NCBI RefSeq assembly: GCF_000485595.1
Contig: NW_014578155.1
Coordinates: 10,077-61,358, forward strand
Source of the DNA: Priapulus caudatus
Lineage: Eukaryota; Priapulida; Priapulimorpha; Priapulimorphida; Priapulidae
Reading direction: 5' to 3'
DNA: 51,282 nucleotides
The notes beneath the pieces were generated by a model that saw nothing but the letters and a program-made list of their open reading frames with translations, was not told the origin of the DNA and did not search any database. Below are positions 20,875-32,408 of this stretch, in pieces; positions within the stretch are counted from its first letter, which is position 1, and every line of letters starts with the position of its first letter. Position numbers and translations under genes: made by a program.

Positions 20875-23850
20875 TGCAAGCAGGCAGGGGATGGGTGATG
20901 GGAGGGGGCGGAGTAGAGGTGGTGGTGACGGGCGAGAGGGATGGGGAATGGGTGATGTGGGGGAGTAGGGATGGGAGGGGGGAGATGATGGTGGGGAGTA
21001 GGGACGATGGTGTGCGGGGAGTAGGGATGGTGTTGGGGCTGATGGTCAGGAGAGTAGGGAAGAGGTAGTGAAAGGGGTGTAGGGATGGTGGTGGGGTGAT
21101 GGTGGGGGAGTAGAGGTGTCGTTGAGTGGAGTAGGTATGGGAATGGGGTGAGTGGTGGGGGAGTAGGGAAGATGGTGGTCAGCAGGGAGTAGGTATGGGG
21201 ATGTGGGTGATGGTGGGGTGGGGAGTAGGGATTGGGTGGGGTGATGGGTGGGGAGAGTAGAGGATCGTGGATGGGATGATGGTGGGGGAGTAGAGATGGG
21301 GATGAAGGTGGGGGAGTAGAGAATGGGATGGGGTGATGGTGGGGTGGGGAGTAAGGGATGGGGATGGGGTGATGGTGGGGTGAGTAGGGATGTGATGGGT
21401 GATGGTGGGGTGGGGGAGTAGGGATGGGGATGGGGTGATGGTGGGGTGGTGAAGTAGGGATGGGGATGGGGTGATGGTGCAGGGAGTGAGATGGGGAATG
21501 GGGTGATGGTGGGGGGAGTAAAGGGATGGGGTGGGGGAGGTAGGGATGGGGGTGATGGTGAGGGGGAGTAGGGAATGGGGATGGCGGTGATGGTGGGGGG
21601 AGTAGAGATGTGGATGGGGTGATTGGTGGGGGAGTAAGGGATGGGATGGGGTGATGGTGGGGGAGTAGGGATGGGATGGGTGATGGTGGGGGGAGTGAGG
21701 ATGGGGATGGGTGATGGTGGCGGGAGTAGGAATGGGGGTGGGGGAGTAGGGATGGGGAATGGGGTGATGGTGGCGGGGAGTAGAGATTGGCGGATGGGCG
21801 TGATGGTGGGGGAGTAGGGATGGGGTGGGGGAGTAGGGATGGGATGGGGTGAATGGTGGGGCGGAGTAGGGATGGGGTGATGGTGGGGTAGTAGGGAATG
21901 GGGATGGGGTGAATGTGGGGGGAGTAGAGAATGGGGAATGGGGTGATGGTGGCGCGGGAGTAGGGTGGGGATGGGGTGATGGTGGGGGGAGTAGGGATGG
22001 GGTGGGGAGTAGGGATGGGATGGGTGATGGTGGGGGGAGTAGAGCATTGGGGATGGGGTGATGGTGGGGGAGTAGGGATGGGGATGGGGTGATGGCTGGG
22101 GGGAGTAGAGGGATGGGGATGGGGTGATGGTGGGGGGAGTAGGGATGTTTGGGTGGGGGAGTAGGGATGGGGATGGGTGAATGGTCGGGGGTGAGTAGAG
22201 ATGGGGATGGGGGTGATGGTGGGGGGAGTAGGGAATGGCGTGGCGGAGTAGGGATGGGGATCTGGGTTGATGGTGGGGGGAGTAGAGATGGGATGGGGTA
22301 GAATTATGTGAGGGAGTAGAGATGGGGATGGGGTGATGGTGGGGGAGTAGGGAAATGGGGGTGGGGAGTAGGGATGGGGAAATGGCGGTGATGGGGGGGA
22401 GTAGGGATGGGTGATGGTGGGGGAGTAGGGATGGGGATGGGGTGATGGTGTGGGGAGTAGACGATAAGGGGAATGGGGTGATGGTGGGGGGAGTAGAGAT
22501 GGGGTGGGTGATGGTTGGGGAGGGATAGGGAATGGGGTGGGGAGTAGGGATGGGATTGGTGTATGGTGGGGATGATGGGCGATGGTGGGGAGTAGGGATG
22601 GGATGTGATGTGGGGGGAGTAAGGGATGGGATGGGGTGATGGTGGGGGGAGTAGGGATGGGATGGGGTGATGATGGGGGAGTAGGGATGGGGTGGGGGAG
22701 TAGGGATGGGGATTGGTGATGTGGGGAGATGGGGCGATGTGGGGGGAGTTAAGGGATGGTGGAGTGGGGTGGATGGTGGGGGCAGTAGGGATGGGGATGG
22801 GTGATGGTGGGGGGAGTAGGGAATGGGGATGAGGTGGATGGTAGGGGAGTAGAGATGGAATGGTGAATGTAGGGGGAGTGGGGATGGGTGATGTGGGAGG
22901 AGTAGGGATGGGGATGGGGTGATGGTGGGGGAGAGTAGAGATGGGGTGGGGGAGTGTAGGGATGGGGATGGGTGATGGTAGGGGGAGTAAGAGATGGGGC
23001 ATGGGGGATGATGGGGCGGGAGTAGGGATGGGGTGGGGGGAGAGTAGGGTGGATGGCGTGATGGTAGGGGGGAGTAGAGATGGAATGGGGTGCTGGTGGG
23101 GGGGAGTAGAGATGGGGTGGGGGAGTAGGGATGGGGATGGGGTGATGGTAGGGGGAGTAGAGATGGGGATGGGGTGATGGTGGGGAGTAGGGATGGGTGA
23201 TGGTGGGGGAGTAGAGATGGGGTGGGGGAGTAGGATGGGATGGGGTGATGGTAGGGGGAGTAGAGATGGGATGAGGTGATGGTAGGGGAGTAGAGATGGG
23301 AATGGGTGATGGTGGGGGGAGTAGGCGATGGGGTGGGGGAGTAGGGAATGGGATTGGGCTGATGGTGTGGGAGATGGGGCGATGGTGGGGGAGTAGGGAT
23401 GGGGATGGGGCTGATGGTGGGGGAGTAGGGAGGGGATGGGGTGATGGTGGGGGGAGTAGGATGGGATGAGGTGATGGTAAGGGAGTAAGATGGGAATGGA
23501 GTGAGGTAGGGGGAGTGGGGATGGGTGATGTGGGAGAGAGTAGAGATGGGGATGGGGTGATGGTGGGGTGGTGGAGTAGAGATGGGGATGGGGTGATGGT
23601 GGGGTGGTGGAGTAGGGATGGGGTGAGTGGTGAGGGGAGTAGGGGTGGGGGCTGGGTGATGATGAGGTGATAAGGAGTGGTGGTGGGGGAGAGATGATTG
23701 TGGGGGAGTCGCGATGGTCGTTGGAGTAGTATAGAGAGTGGTGGGTGAAGTGGTGATGGTAGGGGAGTGGGATGGTGGAAGGGGGAGGAATGATGGAAAG
23801 AGGAGTATGGATATTGGTGAGAGGATGGTAGGTTCGAGGGCGAGTCATCT
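20875..23850. repeat. ~3-kb G-rich minisatellite (GGGGATGGGGTGATGGTGG family)
   Basis: Units of about 35-50 bp built from gtagggatggggatggggtg and atggtggggg. Unit length changes by single bases throughout, so reverse-strand frames such as 22304-23848 (proline/histidine/serine) are artefacts. The missing MROH1 segment should lie in this intron interval. Confidence 0.95.
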
Positions 23851-24000
23851 GTGTGGATATATATCTATGATATAGTAAAGTTGTTCAGCGAATTAGTCGT
23901 ACTCGCCCATAACTAGAGAACTCCGCAGCCTAGAGGAAAACTAAAGATATTTTCGGAATCAGCACGTCTGGGAGGTGAATTTCTTATTATTTTTTATTGT

Positions 24001-24200
24001 TTGGGATGGGATGGCATGGCATGGCATGGCATGGCATGGGATGGGATGGGATGCGGTGCGATGGGATGTGATGGGATGGGATGGCATGGCATGGGATCAT
24101 TGTCATGGGATGGGATGGGATGCGATGAGATGGGATGGGATAGGATGGGATGGGATGCAGTGCGATGGGATGGGATGGCATGGAATGGGATGGATGCATG
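24001..24200. repeat. GGGAT/GGCAT pentamer array
   Basis: Tandem gggatggcat-type units, 200 bases. Open frames on both strands are artefacts. Confidence 0.95.
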
Positions 24201-24420
24201 GATAGATAGATAGTTCGATTTTTTGGGCATTTTCCTTTCAACCAAGCGGTCACCAACTGAGTAACGCCACTGATTTCCTCGGGCAACGCCGGGTATCCCG
24301 CTGGTATATATATATATATATAGTTATTCGTATGATATTTCCACCTGATGTATTAGATTGTGCTGGATTATGAGCCAGTTTAAGACAGATGTGTTAATTT
24401 GTTGGTCTCTATTTTTGCAG

Positions 24421-24461
24421 CAAATATTCCCAAGCCTCATGAGCTGTTGGCAAGGTTGCTA
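24421..24461 (+). CDS. MROH1: MROH1-like short exon 11
   Basis: A 41-base exon follows a strong pyrimidine-rich acceptor (atttttgcag) and precedes gtaagt. It reads NIPKPHELLARLL after two bases of a split codon, aligning to the family ASLPSPYAVTGRLLV stretch. Because exon 10 ends in phase 0, this exon cannot be its direct partner. Confidence 0.8.
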
Positions 24462-24605
24462 GTAAGTAAAGCTAATTCCCATCATTCTTTAACTTCATTG
24501 TTATGGAAACAGTAACTAAATCTCTATGTATAGTAACACTTGTCATTCCTGTTAAGCAATTTCAGTCTCTATATTACGAAATTACATTAACTCATGTTTG
24601 CATGT

Positions 24606-24701
24606 CATAGCCCCTGCATCAGACAGTCAGACTTTCAGTCTGTCTGTCACAGTCTGGCCGGACATTCAGACTGTCAGTCAGACAGTCAGACATAGCCCCT
24701 G
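24606..24701. repeat. CAGACTGTCAGT palindromic insert flanked by 11-bp direct repeats
   Basis: catagcccctg stands at 24606-24616 and 24691-24701. The 74 bases between are inverted and direct copies of cagacagtcagac/gtctgactgtctg. It lies in the short intron 11. Confidence 0.8.
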
Positions 24702-24745
24702 TCAGAAGGATCTATGATTATAACAGTCTATTTGATGGTGTTAAG

Positions 24746-24887
24746 GTGTTGACTGCCCATCCGAAGGCAGGCAGGGGCAGAGGTGCACATGTATTAAAGC
24801 TGATGAAAGCGATGTCTCCCAATATAAACAAGAGCATCGTGGCATTGTGGGACACTGTCATCCCTAAACTGATACAATACCTTGAAG
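24746..24887 (+). CDS. MROH1: MROH1-like exon 12
   Basis: The exon starts after gttaag (a weak AAG acceptor behind a short pyrimidine run) and ends before gtatgt. Phase is 0 in and 1 out. It encodes VLTAHPKAGRGRGAHVLKLM, then KAMSPNINKSIVALWDTVIP. It matches family GDGRGAAALRLLSVLHPNIHPLLGQHW. The upstream alternative (tttaacag-like at 24726) would hit a stop, which supports this start. Confidence 0.88.
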
Positions 24888-25088
24888 GTATGTGTATTTT
24901 ATTAACTATACTGACAAACATAGTATAGGCTTCGTAATTAACAAAACTAATTATGCTATAAAATGCAGTCTAGTGTAAAATGTAGTCTGTGGCAGGGAAC
25001 AGAGCTCTATAGCAATCACAATGAAAAATATTTGTACAAAAACTTTGTGTAAATCATTTGTGCCTAATTTTGCTTGTGATTTTGCCAG

Positions 25089-25150
25089 CTGCAGAAGATA
25101 AGGAGGAGGAGGACTGGTCACAAAAGAGCTGGGAAGATCTTATTCTCAAG
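25089..25150 (+). CDS. MROH1: MROH1-like exon 13
   Basis: The acceptor is ttgccag and the donor gtacaa. Phase is 1 in and 0 out. It encodes AAEDKEEEDWSQKSWEDLIL plus K, the acidic linker that in the family reads ...EETLPQEEWEEKLL. Good frame continuity on both sides. Confidence 0.88.
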
Positions 25151-25202
25151 GTACAATTTCTAACGTAAGAAAGGTACAGCTAAGGCAATTGGTATATTTG
25201 CA

Positions 25203-25345
25203 TTCACATGTATACACACATGCACACGCAGACGCACACGCACACGCACACACATGCACACACGCACACACGCACACACTCACTCATACGCACACGCACA
25301 CGCACGCACGCACGCACGCACGCACGCATGCACGCACGCACACAT
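25203..25345. repeat. CA/CACG microsatellite in intron 13
   Basis: cacacg and gcacgcacgcac runs. Frames across it are artefacts. Confidence 0.95.
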
Positions 25346-25400
25346 GTATGCACATGATGATTAATTATTTGCCAATCTGTCGTGCTTTTGTTGTTTGCAG

Positions 25401-25508
25401 TTGTTGTCAAAGACGCTAGATGAAGTGGACAGTGAGGACTGGACGTCTGAACTAGGTGCAACACTTGTGAAACAGATACCGTTGTACACGGAACAGCCAA
25501 ATGATAAG
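25401..25508 (+). CDS. MROH1: MROH1-like exon 14
   Basis: The acceptor is gtttgcag and the donor gtaagt. There are 36 codons, phase 0. It encodes LLSKTLDEVDSEDWTSELG... KQIPLYTEQPNDK. It joins directly in sense to exon 15 (NFLYK), although 10,978 bases of repeat-filled intron separate them. Confidence 0.92.
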
Positions 25509-25827
25509 GTAAGTTGATTACCAGCTTCACATATGTTATAGATTTCGGCTTATATCCTGTATCTTCGATCAGCCTGCACCCAGATCTGGTAGTTTTATTG
25601 TGAACTGCCTGTGTAACAAATTTTTTGAATGGCCATACGTTGCTGGTTAGAGTTTCTCTTCAGACTCAACGTCCCTGTGTCATGTTTCCAACGTTAGAAA
25701 GGCTTGAGGGATAGTAGGTCACGCACATGTGAAGGTTCAGGAACATTAGAAGTCAGGGCCACACAGATGTGTAAGCTAAACCAATGAAAATTACTATCTA
25801 TTTGCCTGTCTGCCCATTCATCTGTCT

Positions 25828-25912
25828 ATCTCATCCCATCCCATCACATCTCATCCATCCATCCATACATCTATCCATCCATCTATCCATCCATCCATCC
25901 ATCCATCCATCG
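25828..25912. repeat. (CATC)n microsatellite
   Basis: Tandem catccatccatc directly abutting the 5' edge of the second 3.3-kb element copy. Confidence 0.95.
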
Positions 25913-28272
25913 GCATGTGTGCTGCGTGTGTGGTGATCTCCCTACTACGGCCGGTAAGACATGAGTACGAGCTACGCGTGAACGAAAGAATACTTAATAA
26001 TATTTCGAATTTAAAATCTTACACGACCTTTAGGGGAACTTGTATATATGCGCTACGCGCGGGTGAACCGAAAAGGGATGCGATATACTTCACTATCTCA
26101 AACCTTGCACGGCCTCAGGGGGCACTTGAGTATGATCTGCGGGTGAACCGAAAAGATTAAATTGAATACTTCCTCACGACTCATCTTGCACGACTTCAGG
26201 GGGAACGTTCATAATGAGATTTCGTGGTTTTGATTCGGAACTGGAGTGTCAAGCGTATGCGTATTGATGTATAATTTTCCTGGGAGTTTTTTTAATGTGC
26301 GTTTGTCTTTGAGGCGTTGGGTCACTGACATGGATCCACATTAATTATGTACGTTTGTGACTGACCAGGGCGAAGCTTCATGATTAGTAAGCTGCTTCTA
26401 ATTGTAATGTGTTGTCTAAGGCTGCGTTAAGCGTTAACAAAATACTGGCATAGATAATATGAATTAATTACGTACGTTTGTTGTCATCTGTGGCGAACAT
26501 AGATGAGAGTAAAGTAACAAAGCCGCTCTGACAAGATGATATAGATTAGGTGTAATTACCTGATGGGTTGCTCAAGCTATGTAATAAAGGCAGTCTTTGT
26601 GCACAGACGCACGCGCTTATGATAGATCACGATGCAATGATGCGTCGTGCACGATGCAGTGGAAGCGTGTGCAAATGTTTTCGAATAGTGTCTTGTTAAT
26701 AGGTAATATATTATATATATATATATATGATATATAGTATTATGAATATTGGCAAACGCAGTCTGGCTTTTTTTACTTTTAACTTACGGGTAAAACACAT
26801 TGTAAAATTTATCTTAGAGCGTGATAGATTTTAGTAACAACATAAATATTGTAATAAACTATATTTATCGTAGTAGCCATATGTATAACGTATACGAACA
26901 TGAAACAAGTTAAAAACCAGGTTTTTTGCTTGAAAGCCTGGAAATTGTTTCAATCTCATCCTTGAACGAAGTATTCAATTAAGAAGAGGATGAGTCCATC
27001 TACATACCTGTTAATATGAGTTCTAGTGATAAAGTATAGTAAAAACGCCACCACAGTTCGTGCACAGCCGTAGCACTTGTTGCGCAAGTTTCACTAAATT
27101 TATATATCCCGTTGTACGAAGGAAGTATAGTAATTCTCTTTGATGGATGCATGGTTGCTTGAGCTAATTGCTAGGCACAAGGGGGCACAGAGTGACTCTA
27201 TGAAACATGTTTTGCACGTTTCTCTGTCTAGAGCCTATAGTAAAGATTCTTAGGGTCTCTATATACTTTGTATATAGGGACCCTACTAGTAACAGGAGGT
27301 GCTGTCCAAGCGAGGTCAGGCACAGTATCATTTGCAGCATTGAATTATAGGTGGCTACAAAATACAGTGGGTGGCTTGATTTCGTCGTAATTTAATCAAT
27401 TTTATATATAATTTTAATTACGTGCGAGTAACATGTGATAAAAGGCGCCCATTAGATGAGGCATTCCCCGTGACGACATTCATTTTCATGGAAAAAACTC
27501 TGGTTCGAGAACAAGTTGTAAAGACATCTTTCATTGCAGGGTTGGTCGTATTTTGGGGGTAGTTGTTTTTATCATTATCATGCCACTATAGGATTATAGA
27601 AAACCTCTATTTAATAACAGAGCTGCCTTTTTTATCATTTAATATGACATTTATATTTTCGGGAGTAAATAATTTGGTATAAAGAGGATTAATGTATGTG
27701 GTTAACTCTATCATGAACATGATACATTCTACTGACCTTTATACTTCACTGATATATGTTAGGCAAAGGAGGCAGATAAAATACCATGCTATGTGGTGAA
27801 TATAAGCCTCGTTCACACGAGACCTCGTATTTATGAATACGGTATTTGCGAAATACCGTATCTGAGACAAATACGCGGGCCGAGCGTTCACACGCTGATT
27901 CGCTGGGCTCCAGAAATGCCGTATTTGCGAGCTGCGAGCTGCGAGCTGCGAGCTGCTTTAAACAATCAAGCGAACAATGCGAAATAAACAATCGATGTGC
28001 ACCAACTGCCGGATCAAATACGTAGACTGGTCCGCCGCTCGACGTTCCACTCGCGTTACACTGGAACTGTCGAGCGCGGAGGCAGTCTATAAAATACGCG
28101 ACTTCAGAAATCGCGGTATTTAGCGTTCACACGAGAAATGCGCGGTCAAGAGATCCGGTAATTTCTCAAGCACGCAAATTATTCGGGTCTGAGAAGCCGC
28201 GTATTTACATCAAATACCGGATCTGTTTAGATATCCGTATTTCTTGGACCGCGCATTTTGCCTCGTGTGAAT
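25913..28272 (+). mobile_element. ~3.3-kb dispersed element, copy 2 (5'-truncated, intron 14)
   Basis: It starts at gcatgtgtgctgcgtgtgtg, equivalent to 17721 in copy 1, and runs to the N gap. It includes the three ~85-bp subrepeats, the hairpins and a nested inverted-repeat unit (27806-28272) with a (GAGCTGC)4 tract. Differences from copies 1 and 3 are mostly one-base indels. Confidence 0.85.
27806..28272. mobile_element. Nested MITE with GCCTCGTTCACACGAG ends, right end in the gap
   Basis: It opens gcctcgttcacacgagacct and closes near ttgcctcgtgtgaat just before the N run. The interior is rich in inverted 'aaataccg/cggtattt' words. The equivalent unit in copy 3 (35843-36183) closes with acgtgtgaacgcggc, confirming the inverted ends. 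Confidence 0.75.
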
Positions 28273-28297
28273 NNNNNNNNNNNNNNNNNNNNNNNNN
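28273..28297. other. 25-N gap
   Basis: A short N run between the nested MITE and a CATC array, probably an arbitrary join across a repeat. Confidence 0.99.
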
Positions 28298-28665
28298 CAT
28301 CCCATCCATCCATCCATCCATCCAATCCAGTCCATCCCTCCATCCATCCAAGTCCATCCATCCATCCATCCATCCATCCATCATCCATCCATCCATCCAT
28401 CATCCAATCCATCCTATCCATCCATCCATCCATCAATCCATTCCATCCATCCCACTCATTCACTCCATCCATCTATGCCCATTTCATCCATTCATTCCAT
28501 CCATCCATCCATCCATCCATCCATCATCCATCCATCATCCATCCATCCATCCATCCCATCATCCATCCATCCATTCCATCCATCCATCCATCCATCCATC
28601 CATCCATCCATCCATCAATTATCTTTCCATCTATCCATCCATCCATTCATCTCTCGATGACTCTA
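28298..28665. repeat. (CCAT)n microsatellite
   Basis: About 370 bases of catccatccatc with interruptions. Frames on either strand are artefacts. Confidence 0.97.
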
Positions 28666-28965
28666 TAGCTACTGAAGGTATCACAGTATATTACTACAGT
28701 CATTTCATATAGTAACATGCTATACGTCTAATTAAAATAAGGTTCAGTTACGAAGTCAATAACATATTACGCCTGTAGTTATGTATTTATGTGGGACGAG
28801 CTGTATGTATGTCGACTGCTACTTTGAGTATATTGAAGAGGAATTTGGAACATGTTTTGATTACGAGGCGCAAAACATGCAGTTGGGTATGCAGAACATA
28901 GTGCTAGTTTAGGTACATTTATGTATTTGTAAACATTTGTACATTTTTATACAAGAAATATATAT

Positions 28966-29042
28966 ATATATATATAATATATATATGCCTTATATATATT
29001 ATTATATATATATGATATTGTATATATATTATATATATATAG
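28966..29042. repeat. TA tract
   Basis: Low-complexity tatatata run next to the foldback element. Confidence 0.9.
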
Positions 29043-29135
29043 ATTCCAATGCCTGTCGTTTATGAGAGTGGTGGTGTTGGGGACTGCCGTGTGTCCGAGA
29101 GTGCTCGGATACTACCATGAGTAGCAGCAAATATA

Positions 29136-30044
29136 AGATAAAGTTATACGGACCGGGGGGTTAGTAATTTTTGACTCATGTTATATTGCATTAGCAGCAA
29201 CTGTTCTCGTGTTGGAGTGAAAGCTCCACATCATCAGTGCCATAATACAGATGTGCCATTCTATTTTCTAGGAATCATCGCGAGCCAGCTATAAAACATC
29301 ATTGCATAACTGTTGATCATTGTTCGTATGTCGTACGTTAGTTAGGAGTACCGTGCGCGTTTCTAAAAGAATACCATCAGATACTAATTAGCGCGTCATT
29401 TGTCGATGACTGCTGGCGCCGCTGCGCTAAGCATTCAAAGCCTTAAGCATTGACGCTAAACCTGAATTCATTGGTAACGAGTTCACATAACCGTTTCCTA
29501 AACGGAACTCGACAGAATTAGTAAAACATTATTTGCGAACTTAAAAGACAAACAACCTAGGCTACTGCGATTAAATGAGATACTGAGCAAAGCCGCCACA
29601 GCTACTCGAACACTACGAAGAAATGCCAACCTATGCTTTAACAGAGAAGTTCTACATATTGCTGAAAACCTGAGACCGCGACACTATGAACAAGAGAAAC
29701 GAACTGTTAGTAAATGCGCAGACATAAAAGATAAATTTTATATTATAGGACAGGTATGTGACCTCTTACAATGCAATTCAGCTTAGCGGCCAGCGCGCCA
29801 GCAAGTCACCGACAATGACGCCGCTAATTAGTATCTATGCGTAATTCTTTAAACGCCGCAACGTAAATGAATACGAACAATAGATCACACTTATGCAATG
29901 ATGTTTTATACTACTCGGGATGTTCTACAGTAGATCACTCTGTTTAGCACTGATCAAGTGTGGCAGCTTTCGCTCCACACAGAAACAGCTCTGAATGCAA
30001 TAAACAGAGTCAAAATTACTACCGGTGTCCGTATAACTTTATCT
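29136..30044. mobile_element. 909-bp foldback element
   Basis: agataaagttatacggac at the left (29136) is matched by gtccgtataactttatct at the right end (30044). The arms pair imperfectly for about 300 bases (29136-29440 with 29770-30044), including ataaaacatcattgcataa and gatactaattagcg. The interior (29441-29769) holds a 94-codon open stretch without ATG. TA tracts flank both ends. Confidence 0.85.
29502..29786 (+). pseudogene. 94-codon open stretch inside the foldback element
   Basis: It is open from the codon after a taa at 29499 to a tag at 29784, with no Met codon. The product is basic and helix-like (for example LNEILSKAATATRTLRRNA; LRPRHYEQEKRTVSKCADIK). A donor-like cag|gtatgt lies at 29753/29754. 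I do not recognise it. It could be a captured exon, a decayed transposase piece or chance. Confidence 0.25.
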
Positions 30045-30439
30045 ATATATATATATTGCTATTGGAAATTAACTTCCGTTGGAAATTTGACAATGTTGTA
30101 GGCCAGTAAAATATTCTGAATATGCCTATGAAATCTAGATAATTTCAGAATAACTAAAAAATTGTGAATTTGATTTTTGACTTTGACATGATGGTTAGCA
30201 ATAGATATTCTTTCACGGACGTGATAACTTATGTCATGCAGTGTCCGTATTTTTATCACACACTGCATGACTACAGAAAATATATAATTTGGCTCTAGAA
30301 ATATCTACATCTGTTGCAGATACTTAGTAGATACTCTGCTTTGTGTAATACTTCGCTTCACGTTCAAGTTTCGAAATTTTCTGCAGAGCGAGGCGTTTGC
30401 CACAAGGTAGAGAGAGTTATAGATAATCATATTATATAA

Positions 30440-30463
30440 TTTCATCATATATATGTGTTGTAT

Positions 30464-30501
<38 letters not shown>

Positions 30502-30660
30502 AAACAGCTGAATGACATCAACGAGACATTAATTATGCACGCTCAGACAGTCCATTAATTATGTCTCCAGTTGTGTCATTATCATATTATTTCTCGTGCT
30601 AATTTAATTGCATTTGGAAACTGAACTGCGTATATATATATATACTATATATAGTATATA

Positions 30661-30700
<40 letters not shown>

Positions 30701-30790
30701 AAATCATTTCAATATATTCTGCTGAATTTAACTTGCATTGTAAACTGCAACTGCGTAATATATATAATATATATATATATATATCTTGAT
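30440..30790. repeat. TA-rich tracts
   Basis: Three long tatata runs (30466-30500, 30630-30705, 30757-30785). The Ile/Tyr frames across them are artefacts. Confidence 0.9.
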
Positions 30791-30791
30791 C

Positions 30792-31300
30792 AGTGCCTAT
30801 TGCCCGCACGCGTTAGCCTCACTATGTTCCGAGCAATCGGCTGCCGTCACTCCATCTTATATCGGCATGCACTTGCTTTGAGATGGTGTGGTCATGTCTC
30901 GTAGAAAACTGTGGGACGGCGCAAATCGAAACTGAAGATCCACTTCATAGGCCGTGTAGCTGTGGAGTGGCAGCGCCACCGCTTGCGTCGTACGACGCCT
31001 CGCCGTGACCGCGGTCGTACTTTTGAGACTCGGGCCGGTTTGCAAGTCGCAGTCGAGGCCGTGGGTCGTCCGGGGACTGACCTGTGGTCGTAGCTTGATG
31101 AGCTGAGCAACCGGCTGGGACCCCACGGCTTCATAGGTCACGTACCCGGCGTACCTCATCCGTTTCTTCTGCCCGTATGCCTGCAGAGTTAACTGTCTTA
31201 GCCGGCGGCTGTTCCGTGCGATGGACAGATATATTCGGGCGGTGCGGCGTCGGTACTGGAAAGAAATCCGCGCGCTGAGTGACAAGAATGCTCCTCATTA
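30792..31300. other. GC-rich island with a 142-codon reverse frame, unknown
   Basis: GC-rich in an AT-rich intron, with an arginine-rich reverse frame at 30857-31285 (MSLSARISFQYRRRTARIYL...) and overlapping shorter forward frames. The coding-like composition may mean a fragment of a mobile-element gene, but no motif is recognised. Confidence 0.3.
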
Positions 31301-31589
31301 ACTTATCTCATTGCCATTGAGGTCTGGCGTGCGATGTTCCATGATTCTGATTTCGAGTGATATCTAAGCTGTAGCATATCCTACGGCAGGGGGCATAAGT
31401 TTTCAAGCAAACTAAATCACATGCGGTGGGGCCCCTGAATGAATAATTGCGCCGTGGCGGCCGTGTTATGTTAATCTTGCTATTGTTTTGTAATTGTAAT
31501 TGTTGTTCCATTATTTAATAGATTTTATTTTCGGATTACTTTTTGAAATATAATATAATTAAATTATTCCTAAGCTTGCTCTTTTTATA

Positions 31590-31909
31590 TTGCTCAAAAT
31601 CTACGGCGTGGCAGCTGCCCTTCTTGCCCCTAGAGGCAACGGCCCAGGACACGTGCTGCAGGACCGCGTTGCCCGCCGTATAATGCAGCGGATAGGAGGG
31701 GGGCCCGCCGACATCGTAATCAAGCCTGAATCGACGAGTACGAACGGATGGCTAAAAGCTCCCAGCCAGCTTGTTTTGTGCATTCGTGCAGGCAGCATTT
31801 TATGCCGGGAAAACAGATTCGAGCATGTAAACGTTTCGTCTGTCTGCACACTGACTATCTGACATGAACTTGGCAGGAATTTCCCGGTGCCACCTGTCAG
31901 AGCCAACAA
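31590..31909. other. Second GC-rich segment with open frames on both strands, unknown
   Basis: The forward frame 31590-31862 and reverse frame 31601-31909 overlap. Neither shows a domain I know. It sits directly upstream of hairpin element e. Confidence 0.3.
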
Positions 31910-31913
31910 ATAT

Positions 31914-31984
31914 CAGGAGTTAATAAAGACAAATTATCAATCAATCAATTTATCAAATTATCAATTTGTCTTTATTAACTCCTG
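31914..31984. mobile_element. 71-bp CAGGAG-ended hairpin element (copy e)
   Basis: The arms CAGGAGTTAATAAAGACAAA(TT) and their complement are perfect over 22 bp. The loop is atcaatcaatcaatttatcaa-like. Perfect 7-bp direct repeats caaatat flank it (31907-31913, 31985-31991). Confidence 0.9.
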
Positions 31985-32307
31985 CAAATATGTAATAAGA
32001 ACCGAGTTCTTGAAATTATGCGGCATGTTTCGCACAAACACCCTTCTACTCGGTGAGGGTATTCTAATATAGTAAAGGTGGTTTGATAAGTAATTGCCAA
32101 GAGAGAGGTCGTTAATATATATCTGGCGTGGTCTTCCTAAACGGTTCATGCATTATCCCAGTAGCATGCATGTATGTATATAGCATGCGACTTACGTAAA
32201 CTCGACCTCACGTGAATAGCTTTGTGCTACGCGATGCTAATTGACAATAATAATCTATTATTTACGCAAAGGGTTACTATAACGTAACTCTTGTACAAGT
32301 AGAGGAC

Positions 32308-32334
32308 TGTACTATATATAGTATATATATATTA

Positions 32335-32366
<32 letters not shown>

Positions 32367-32408
32367 CATATATATTACTATATATATATATATATATATA
32401 CATAGTAT
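32308..32408. repeat. TA tract
   Basis: Imperfect tatata run about 100 bases long. Confidence 0.9.

Noticed and set aside
22304-23848. 514-codon reverse-strand open frame
   Set aside because: It is a Pro/His/Ser low-complexity read of the G-rich minisatellite; length follows from the repeat lacking stops in that register.
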